Shown here: piece after piece, positions 8,972-17,200 of the stretch | Layout: each line of letters starts with the position of its first letter | How positions within the stretch are numbered: the stretch's first letter is position 1 | Assembly: GCF_039540515.1 (NCBI RefSeq) | Contig: NZ_BAABFA010000008.1 | Coordinates: 124,001 to 188,000 of the forward strand | Length of the DNA stretch: 64,000 nucleotides | Source: Nemorincola caseinilytica | GTDB taxonomy: Bacteria > Bacteroidota > Bacteroidia > Chitinophagales > Chitinophagaceae | Direction of reading: 5' to 3' | Position numbers and translations under genes: made by a program | The notes under the pieces: generated by a model | Told to the model about the DNA's origin: nothing | Databases searched by the model: none | Seen by the model: only the letters and a program-made list of their open reading frames with translations

Positions 8972-9006
8972 CAAGGCTTGGCGAGGAGACCCGCCTTTTT
9001 ACTTTA
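8972..9006. repeat. Dispersed 34-bp repeat, copy B
   Basis: Second copy of the unit at 7020-7053. It overlaps the stop codon of the minus-strand gene at 8999-9547. Confidence 0.7.
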
Positions 9007-9547
9007 TAATCCTTCCCTCGAGAATTGAACGTCTAATTAATCTGTAAAACGAAGACAACTTTTTCCTATTGCCTGCCGAACAATTATTTGCAGCATTTTT
9101 AAATGAACTATCGATGCAGGGGTATTCCTTAGGTTCGCAATCGATCTGAAATTCACCCGCTATTTCATCCGCCCAATCTTCAATAAATGCGCTGTCAATA
9201 TTTTTGCTCGACAAAAATGACATTAAAAAATTAGGGTTCCATTCTACAAATTCTTTACAAGCCAGGCCCAATGCTTCAGATAACGCCCCATCCGCTTTTG
9301 GGAGCATTTTGCTCACTAGAAAAATATAAAACGGCCGTGTCTTATTGTTGGACGTTTTTAAACTGTCTATTATCGAAAACGTTCGATCGTCATCAGATGC
9401 CCTAAATTTCCCTTGATAAAAACTCTTTGCATTTTCAGATATCAAGGGGTCATTAAGATAATGTGATATTTTTTGCAAAGGTTGACAAAAGGATTCCTTT
9501 CCATAAAATATTGTTATCAAAAACAGAAGATATATCGTGCGATGCAT
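8999..9547 (-). CDS. Hypothetical exported protein, AT-rich
   Basis: A 182-residue protein with a signal peptide (MHRTIYLLFLITIFYGKESFC) and an otherwise helical mature part carrying four cysteines in its second half. I do not recognise the family. Its base composition is visibly more AT-rich than its neighbours and its codon use differs (frequent TTT, AAA and AAT), so recent acquisition or weak selection is possible. Its stop codon falls inside a dispersed repeat. Confidence 0.6.
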   Translation of the reverse strand: MHRTIYLLFLITIFYGKESFCQPLQKISHYLNDPLISENAKSFYQGKFRASDDDRTFSIIDSLKTSNNKTRPFYIFLVSKMLPKADGALSEALGLACKEFVEWNPNFLMSFLSSKNIDSAFIEDWADEIAGEFQIDCEPKEYPCIDSSFKNAANNCSAGNRKKLSSFYRLIRRSILEGRIIK

Positions 9548-9676
9548 TACGATAAAATTAAAGAATCCACCCAGTAAATAAGCGGCTTCTTATCATTTGC
9601 GTATTAATGCCTAAAGTATTGTTGTGTGTTGGACACCAATGGAAAGCACTTTGCGCGATGAGATAAGTAAAAACAA

Positions 9677-9862
9677 TTAGGGCCCCATACTGGGCGATAG
9701 TACCAACCCGATAACATAACTAAGTGAGATGAAAAAAATGATCGTCAGCGAGAGTATTATAACTATTCCGCGCAAGCCCTTTTGGTTCCCCCATCGCCAA
9801 ACGAGAAAATATGCCGAAAACATACAGATCATGAAAAGCAAAAACACTAACATTAGTTCCAT
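9677..9862 (-). CDS. Small two-helix membrane protein
   Basis: A 61-residue open frame with two hydrophobic segments (about residues 3-22 and 33-54) joined by a short basic loop (RWGNQKGLRG). It lies in the same AT-richer interval as its neighbour at 8999-9547. No homologue is recognised. Real membrane-protein composition argues for a gene, but the length leaves doubt. Confidence 0.45.
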   Translation of the reverse strand: MELMLVFLLFMICMFSAYFLVWRWGNQKGLRGIVIILSLTIIFFISLSYVIGLVLSPSMGP

Positions 9863-10033
9863 TCTTCAAGATCTTTTGCAATAAGATCAAGTTTTAGAGC
9901 GAGCAGAAGTAAAATAGAAAAGAGATCGGATCGTGAATGACAAACATCGCCCGAGGGCCCTGATAGCTTTCTGAACCACTGAACATATTTTTTTCAATGT
10001 TTTTTTCTATTTTGCTCTGAAACATATCACACT

Positions 10034-11068
10034 ATGCAATTCAGCGCGAAACAGATAGCCGGTATATTAAATGGAACGATAGAAGGGAACCCTGATGTGA
10101 CGGTAAGCACCCTGTCGAAGATAGAGGAGGGACGGCCGGGATCGATATCGTTCCTTGCCAACCCGGTATATACCCAGTACATATATGGCACTGATGCATC
10201 GCTGGTGATAGTGAACAAAGATTTTGAGGCCACTGCCCCCATAAAGGCCACGCTGATACGCGTAGAGAGCGCGGCGGCCGCCTTTGCAAAGCTGCTGGAG
10301 ATGTATGACCAGGTAAAGCGCAACAAGACAGGCGTATCGAAACAGGCATACATATCGGATAGCGCAAAGGTGGGCGAGGGGCTGTATCTGGGCGAATTTG
10401 CGGTGATAGGCGACAATGCCCGCATAGGCAACAATGTGAAGATATACCCGCAGGTATACATAGGCGATAATGTGACGGTGGGCGATAACACCACCATATA
10501 TGCGGGTGTGAAGATATACTCTGACACGGTGATAGGCAGCAAGTGCATCATACACTCGGGCACGGTGATAGGCAGCGATGGTTTCCGTTTCGAACCGCAG
10601 AACGAGGAGGGCCAGCGCAAGGTGCCACAGATAGGCAATGTGGTGATAGAGGACGATGTGGAAATAGGTGCCAACTGTGCTATAGACCGTGCCACACTGG
10701 GATCGACGATACTGAGGAAAGGTGTGAAATTCGACAACCTGATACATATAGCCCACAATGTGGAAGTGGGCGAGAACAGCTACTTGGCGGCCTGCAATGT
10801 GATAGCGGGATCGACACGGATAGGCAAGAACTGCATGTTCAGTGGGCAGGTAGGTATAGTAGGGCATTTGCAAATAGCCGACAATACCATCATCACCGCA
10901 CAGTCGGGCATATCGAAGAGCATTACCAAGGCGGGTGAGGTGCATATGGGGTCGCCGGCCTTTGATGCCAACAAATACCGCAAGGCATACATACACTTCC
11001 GCAACCTGGACAATATAGTGCAGCGTATAGACAAGCTGGAAAAACAGAACAAGCAGCAACAGGGCTAG
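10034..11068 (+). CDS. lpxD: UDP-3-O-acylglucosamine N-acyltransferase
   Basis: Third step of lipid A synthesis: N-acylation of UDP-3-O-acyl-glucosamine from acyl-ACP. The 344 residues show the N-terminal uridine-binding domain (SISFLANPVYTQY), a long left-handed beta-helix of hexapeptide repeats (about 105-290), the GSDGFRF block and IHIAHNVEVGENS carrying the catalytic His, and a C-terminal helix. The stop codon overlaps the stop of the convergent gene at 11065. Of 38 isoleucine codons I count 34 ATA. In many Bacteroidota lpxD is followed by lpxC-fabZ; here it stands alone. Confidence 0.97.
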   Translation: MQFSAKQIAGILNGTIEGNPDVTVSTLSKIEEGRPGSISFLANPVYTQYIYGTDASLVIVNKDFEATAPIKATLIRVESAAAAFAKLLEMYDQVKRNKTGVSKQAYISDSAKVGEGLYLGEFAVIGDNARIGNNVKIYPQVYIGDNVTVGDNTTIYAGVKIYSDTVIGSKCIIHSGTVIGSDGFRFEPQNEEGQRKVPQIGNVVIEDDVEIGANCAIDRATLGSTILRKGVKFDNLIHIAHNVEVGENSYLAACNVIAGSTRIGKNCMFSGQVGIVGHLQIADNTIITAQSGISKSITKAGEVHMGSPAFDANKYRKAYIHFRNLDNIVQRIDKLEKQNKQQQG

Positions 11069-11919
11069 AAGCGTATGCGCACTGTGTTGTAATATAGTCT
11101 GGAGGGGTCGGAAGTATCGAGCAGGAGCCGCTCTGCGGCAGAGCCGTGATTGACGGCTATCTCCATATGGCCTGCCTTGTTGAAACGGCAGAGGGAGTGC
11201 CCCACGGGTACATCGTTGTAATGGTGGCTGATGGCGGCTATCTGCTCTATCTTTACCCGTTTCTGTTTCTTATCGTTCTCTTGTTCGTAGAGCATTGTGG
11301 GCGCATCTTGCGCCACATTCAGTATCACCTCTATACCAAACTCTTTCATGCCCACCAGCTCTTCGAATTCGTGCCTGCGAATGTCGAAGGTGACATTGCC
11401 ATACCTGTCTACACGCAACACCCTGCAGTCCACACTTGCACCGGTGGTCTGCAAGGGCAGTAGCGGCTTTAATGCCTGCAAAGAGATGGGCGTATGCGGC
11501 AGTGGATCTGCCGCATGTATGCGTTGCAGCATTCGTGCGGCGTCCTGTATCCATGTGCCGGTATGGTATGGCTTGCCGTATGTGTGGCAGAGGCATGCAA
11601 GGGCAGCGGCCTCGTCGCCAAGGGCTAGTGGCAGCAGGCCATTATCGGGCGCGATGAAGTAATGCCCCTGCCATGCGATGAGCGCCATGGACGGGCGGCT
11701 ACCCACGAAGAGCGCTACAGGAGCGATATGCACCGTTCCTGCCGGGAAGTAGTGCCATGCCGATGCCAGTATGTGCGCGGCTTCGCGCTGGCTTTGCGGT
11801 GGTATGTGGTGCGTAAGGTCTGTGAGCTGTGCATGCGGCAGGGCAGAGAGCAGCGTACCCCGTACCGTAGCCAGTGCGGGATCGCGGGTGCCGAGATCGG
11901 TAATGAGTGTGACCATCAT
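11065..11919 (-). CDS. SAM hydroxide adenosyltransferase family protein (DUF62)
   Basis: A 284-residue member of the family that includes fluorinase and chlorinase; ordinary members hydrolyse S-adenosylmethionine to adenosine and methionine using a hydroxide. Visible are the N-terminal nucleophile-binding Asp strand (LITDLGTRDP), the APDNGLL segment, and DRYGNVTFDI at the start of the C-terminal domain. No halogenase-specific context is present, so SAM hydrolase activity is the likeliest role. A near-consensus promoter (TATCTTTA, 11932-11939) precedes the start. The gene converges on lpxD with overlapping stop codons. Confidence 0.87.
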   Translation of the reverse strand: MMVTLITDLGTRDPALATVRGTLLSALPHAQLTDLTHHIPPQSQREAAHILASAWHYFPAGTVHIAPVALFVGSRPSMALIAWQGHYFIAPDNGLLPLALGDEAAALACLCHTYGKPYHTGTWIQDAARMLQRIHAADPLPHTPISLQALKPLLPLQTTGASVDCRVLRVDRYGNVTFDIRRHEFEELVGMKEFGIEVILNVAQDAPTMLYEQENDKKQKRVKIEQIAAISHHYNDVPVGHSLCRFNKAGHMEIAVNHGSAAERLLLDTSDPSRLYYNTVRIRF

Positions 11920-11944
11920 GCAGATACCTTGTAAAGATACGCCA

Positions 11945-14002
11945 CTAGCGCGTTTTGAGCATCTGGTAGTATGCAGGGTCTATTTGCCTGAAGCCTAGCT
12001 GCAGTGCCTTTTCTACATCCTGCAGTGCTGCGGTCTTGTTGCCCTTTTGCGTATAGCAGTAAGAGCGGGAGTAGTAGATCTCTCCCATTTCGGGCATGAG
12101 GGAGAGGGCCATCTCGAAGTCCTTCATGCCCTCGTCGCAGCGTTTTAGGCGCTGGTAGAGCCTGCCCCTGTTGAGCCAGGGAGCGTACATGTCGGGGTTC
12201 TGCGATATGGCAATGCCATAGTGAACGAGCGCGGAATCGGTCATACCCTTCATGTCGAAGTAGTTGCCGTAGTTGCTGTGTACCTCCGGGAAGTAAGCCT
12301 TGGCAGCGATGGCATTGCGGAAGCAGATGCCTGAGGAGTCGAGATCTTGTGTAATGGCATAGGTGATGGCCAGGCCCAGGTATGCATTGGCGGTGCCCTC
12401 GGTATTATTGAGCTTGAGGGCGGTATAGTAGTAGCGCTTGGCATCGGCATATTTGGCGGCACCACGCTGCAGCTCGCCCATAGATACGATGGGGTTGACG
12501 AACTTGGGATCGAGGGCGATGGCCTGCGACAGCAGGTAGTATGCCGAGTCGTAGCAGAGCCTGCGCTCGGCCTCGTTCACGCTTTCGTTGAACTTGTTGA
12601 AGTAGTGGAAACCAAGGTTGTTCCAGGCATTGGGGGCAAGGGGTTGTTTCTCTATCTCGTCGCGCCAGAGGGTGGGAGTATCGTACCAGTCCTTGCAGCG
12701 GGCCGATGTGGCGATGCCCAGTACCAGTGCATATGTGCCCAGGGCGGCGAGGGCCATTTTCCCTTTGCCTTTATCACGCTCGAAGAGCACAGACACATAC
12801 CAGCCGGCTATGAAGAACAGGCCCAGGTAGGGGATGTAGGAATACCTATCGGCAAGGATGGCGCCACCTACGGGTATGAACTGCAGTAGCAGGGCTATAT
12901 TGATGAGGAAGAAGAGGGCGCCGAAGAGTACTGCGCGGTTGCGGCGCACGAGCCAGAGCCCTGCCAGTACGGCCAGCGAGAGTGCTATGTATATGTAGTA
13001 TTGGGCAGGCAGCACACCATCGGTCTTGGGAGGGTAGGGGTAGAAGCAACTGAGGTTGGCAGGTACAACGGCCTTCCAGAGATATGTGATGAGGGCATAG
13101 CCGCCCACGGCCAGGCGCTCGATGGGACCATACTCTACGCTCTGTGTGGCCAGGGAGCCGAAGGCTTTCTGGTCTATCATGGACCTGATACCGAAGGCGA
13201 TGGATATAGCCAGCAGGGGTAGTTTTTCCAGCAGCAGGGATGTGCGCCATTTTCGTTCTGCGTAGAGGTCTATGGCCATGAGGGTGACGGGCAGTGTGAC
13301 CGCCACGGGCTTGGCCAGCAGGGAACAGAGAAAAAAGAAAATGATGGCCGCATACCACTTATACCTGCCGCTGCCATGGGCCCTGCGGTAGTAGAGATGA
13401 CCTATACATGCGGCCACATAGAAAGTGCCATACAGTACATCTTTGCGGCCGGAGAGCCATGCTACAGATTCGACATGCATGGGGTGTAGGCCGAAGAGCA
13501 GCGCCGTAACACCCGCTGCTACCTGCCGCCCGGTGAGCTTTTGTACGAAGACATAGACCAGTATGGTGACAAGGATGTGCAACAACACATTATCGAGGTG
13601 GTAGAGCCAGGGGTCGAGGCGAACAAAACTGTACTCTATGGCATAGCTGAGAATGGTGAGCGGGTGGTAGTTGCCCATGATGGCCGTAGAGAATATATTC
13701 TTCAGGCCCTGTGCACTGAGGTCCTTTATAAGTGCATTGTCGCGGATATAGCCGGGATCGTCCCAGTTGGTAAGGAGGTTCTGCAGGCTGGCCTTGTAGA
13801 AGGTGAACGTGAGTAGCGCTATGATACCCATGACCACATAATGCCCCCGCCGACCGGCAAACCAGCTTTGGCCTGGCTCTTTCGCTTCTTTACTTCCCTG
13901 CACCGATGGCCTGCCTGCGGCAGGTGAACCTGCTGTGCGGGATGAGCCTGCTGTACGCGATGGACCCGCTGTGGCCTGTGGTCTGTTCCTGTTCTTTGCC
14001 AT
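11945..14002 (-). CDS. TMTC-like GT-C membrane protein with TPR repeats
   Basis: A 685-residue protein. A basic, low-complexity N-terminus (repeated SRTAGS-type units, about residues 15-35) precedes some ten or eleven membrane segments (about 55-430) and then tetratricopeptide repeats (about 460-680). The first extracytoplasmic loop has NWDDPGYI, the acidic motif expected of GT-C glycosyltransferases. ADRYSYIPYLG matches the ERYLYLPS-type signature of eukaryotic TMTC O-mannosyltransferases. Bacteroidota are known to O-glycosylate secreted proteins, so a periplasmic protein glycosyltransferase is plausible but unproved. It lies 25 bases upstream of the SAM-hydrolase gene on the same strand. 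Confidence 0.8.
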   Translation of the reverse strand: MAKNRNRPQATAGPSRTAGSSRTAGSPAAGRPSVQGSKEAKEPGQSWFAGRRGHYVVMGIIALLTFTFYKASLQNLLTNWDDPGYIRDNALIKDLSAQGLKNIFSTAIMGNYHPLTILSYAIEYSFVRLDPWLYHLDNVLLHILVTILVYVFVQKLTGRQVAAGVTALLFGLHPMHVESVAWLSGRKDVLYGTFYVAACIGHLYYRRAHGSGRYKWYAAIIFFFLCSLLAKPVAVTLPVTLMAIDLYAERKWRTSLLLEKLPLLAISIAFGIRSMIDQKAFGSLATQSVEYGPIERLAVGGYALITYLWKAVVPANLSCFYPYPPKTDGVLPAQYYIYIALSLAVLAGLWLVRRNRAVLFGALFFLINIALLLQFIPVGGAILADRYSYIPYLGLFFIAGWYVSVLFERDKGKGKMALAALGTYALVLGIATSARCKDWYDTPTLWRDEIEKQPLAPNAWNNLGFHYFNKFNESVNEAERRLCYDSAYYLLSQAIALDPKFVNPIVSMGELQRGAAKYADAKRYYYTALKLNNTEGTANAYLGLAITYAITQDLDSSGICFRNAIAAKAYFPEVHSNYGNYFDMKGMTDSALVHYGIAISQNPDMYAPWLNRGRLYQRLKRCDEGMKDFEMALSLMPEMGEIYYSRSYCYTQKGNKTAALQDVEKALQLGFRQIDPAYYQMLKTR

Positions 14003-14238
14003 GAGACACTAAAGTACTTAGCATGATCGGGAATACAAAAAAGTGGATCTCGTGCGTTGCGAACGCACTGCCATTGCATCCTCTTCACAGGCGAGGACGG
14101 GTCACAGACGAGCTAGCTTATAACAAGGGGACAGGTCACGGGCAAAAGAAAAATACACAAAAGGCGCACAAGGGTATTGTGTGAACAAGGCCACAAGGTA
14201 CATGCCGGGATATATCATTTTTGATGCCCGATAGGTAT

Positions 14239-14269
14239 AAAAAGAAGGGCCCCACATGTGGGGCCCTTC
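14239..14269 (-). terminator. Strong terminator of the giant repeat-protein gene
   Basis: A perfect 26-base GC-rich palindrome followed on the minus strand by a T run, 22 bases after the stop codon. The rest of the 14003-14290 gap holds a seven-base-pair hairpin at 14052-14068 and nothing else recognisable. Confidence 0.9.
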
Positions 14270-14290
14270 CTGTATGCGAAGCAGATGATG

Positions 14291-17200
14291 CTATTGCTGT
14301 TTTATGAGCTTCTGTGTTTTGATAAGGGTACCATTGCCATCGAACAGGGTGATGATGTAGATACCATCGGCAAGACCTTTGATGTCTATGGTCTTTGCCT
14401 CCTGTACATCTATGAGCGCCTTGCCATCGACACTGCTGATGAGTGCGCGTACCGATACAGGCGATATGATGTTCACCACATTGCTGGCAGGGTTGGGGAA
14501 TATGCTTGCATCCACATCGTTGATGCTGGTAACGGCAGTGGGGCCTTTCCAGTCGGTGAGGACATAGGTAGCAGATACCGACTGGCAGCCATTGGTATCG
14601 GTAACGGCCACTTTGTAGTTGCCATTGCCGGTAACTGGTGTGCTCCATGATGTAGCGCCTGTAATGGGCAACAGGTCTTTATACCACTGGTAGGCGATAT
14701 AGTAGTTGCCTGTGCGCACCGACGAACCATTGTAAGATACTATGGGGTTTGGCAGCGGTACGCTGCTCACCTCTATGACATTGGTGCTGATGGTGCAGCT
14801 ACCCGGTACATTCACCACACAATGGTACAGTCCTACCGCGGCGGCAGTGAGCGTAGGCCCATTAGCGCCGCCTATAGGCGATCCATTGAACTGCCACTGG
14901 TAATTGAGCGCACTACCAAGGCCCGATACGCTGGTAGACAGCAATGCGCTACCGCCCCAGCAGAATTTGGCAGGGGTGAGCGCGAGTGTAGTAGCGCCGC
15001 TGATAACGGTAACAATGGTATCGGCATGGGTCATATCGCTGCAGCCGGTAGTAGGGTCGGTCACCATTACCCTATAGCCGCCGCCTGTGGTGGCCAGGTA
15101 GGTAGAATTGGTGGCAGCAGGTATGGGCGTGCCATTTTTATACCATTGGTAGTCGAAGCCCAGTGCAGCATCGAGCACTACGTTGCTGCCTATGCAGAAC
15201 AGGCGGATACCGCCGGGAGTGATGCTGACATCGGGCAGTGGGTTCACTACCACGGCGAACGCTGTAGATGTAGCCGTACAACCTGCGGCATTGGTGACCA
15301 CAACAAAGTAGTTCTCTGCCACTGTAGCGCTGTAAGCCATGCTTGTAGCCCCGGCTATAGCCCCGGTGGCATCGTGCCACTGGTAGGTATAGCCGGGGCC
15401 TGATGCTGCGGTGAATGTGACATTATCGCCATCGCAGATGGTAAGCGGACCGGAGGCCGATACGGCATTGGAAGGCAGTGCGCTTGCCGTAACAGCTACT
15501 GTAGATGATACCGCCCAGCAACCTGCCGGATTGGTAACGCGTACCGCATAGCTGCCAGATGTGGTGGCATTATAGGTATCACTAGTGGCGCCCGGTATGG
15601 CAGTGCCGCCAAGCTCCCACTGGTAGGTGAGACCTGCACCAGTATTGGCCTCCAGCACAACAGGGGTACCTGCGCAGGTAGCAGTGGTGCCGCCCGGTAC
15701 AGTAATGGTGGCCGTAGCAGGAGTGACCGCAACGGTCATGGGTACAGATGTGGACGAGCAGCCGGATGCTACTATGACCTGTGCGTGGTAGCTACCTGCC
15801 GCTGATGTGATGAAGGTAGGGGAAACAGCGCCCGCTATGGGGCCTGCCGCATTGTACCACTGGTAGGAAACACCGGGCGATGTGCTGACGGTGAGTGTAG
15901 TGAAACCACCGGGGCAAAGTACAGTATCGCCGATGGCCGTGAGTATGGCCGGCGGTGCTGCCGATACAGTAACAGTAGTATTGACAGTGCAACCCGTAGA
16001 GGTCTGCGTATATGTGATGATGGACGTACCACCTGTGACACCGGTATATACACCCGTGCCCGATACTATAGTAGCCACAGATGTGGTGCCGCTGGCCCAT
16101 GTGCCGGGCGTTGCACTATTGGTAAGTGTGGCGCTGGAGCCGGGGCACAATACCAGCGGACCGCCTATGGCAGGTGGTGGTGTATTTACCGTCATTGTGC
16201 GAACACGATAGCAAGAGTTAGCTATGGTATAGGTGATGTTGGCAGTGCCTGTGGCCGAACCTGTGACCTCGCCGGAAGCATTGACCGGTGCGGTGGTGGC
16301 ATTGCTGCTGCTCCATGTGCCTGCCGGTGTAGAAGTGAGCGTGACCGTGGAACCAAGACATACCGAAGACGGGCCGGTGAATGCCGTAGGCAGGGAGTTG
16401 ACCGTAACTATTCGGGTAACAAAGCAGCCACCACTGGTATAGGTGATAGTAGCAGTACCTGCCGATATGCCTGTGACCACACCGCCCGATGATACTGTGG
16501 CCACCAGTATATTGCCGCTGCCCCATGTGCCGGGAGTGCTGGTAGAGCTAAGTGTAGTAGTGGCGGCTATACATACGGTAGCAGTACCTGTGATGCCCGA
16601 AGGTAGCGGGTTCACAGTTACAGTGGCCGTTCTGATGCAACCATTGGTGCCGGTAACGGTTATTACCGATGTACCTGTGGCAACGCCCGTTACCACACCT
16701 GTAGTAGCATTTACTGTGGCTACTGTAGTGTTACCGCTGGTCCAGCTGGGGGTAGGCGCGGTAGTGCTGAGTGTAGTATTGCTATTGAGGCAAACAGAGA
16801 GCGAGCCTGTGATGTTACCTGGCAGTGCCTGTACGGTCACCTCCCTGGTGGCGGTACAACCCGATGTGGGCAGTGTATATGTGATGGTAGCATTGCCACC
16901 TGTAGTGATAACACCTGTTACCGAGCCCGATGAATTGACGGTGGCTATGCTGGTATTGCTGCTGCTCCATGTGCCGCTGCCTACGCTGTGGCTAAGCGTC
17001 TGCGACGTATTGGCACACATGATGGCCGTGCCGGTGACGGCCGCAGGAGCGGCATCTATCGTTGCTACGGTGGTGATATAGCAGCCTGTAGAGGTAGCCG
17101 TATAAGTGATGGTGGCCGTACCAACGTCCACTCCAGTCATACTGCCGGTACTTGCATCTATGGTAGCTATAGCCACATCAGAGCTGGCCCAGGTGCCGGT

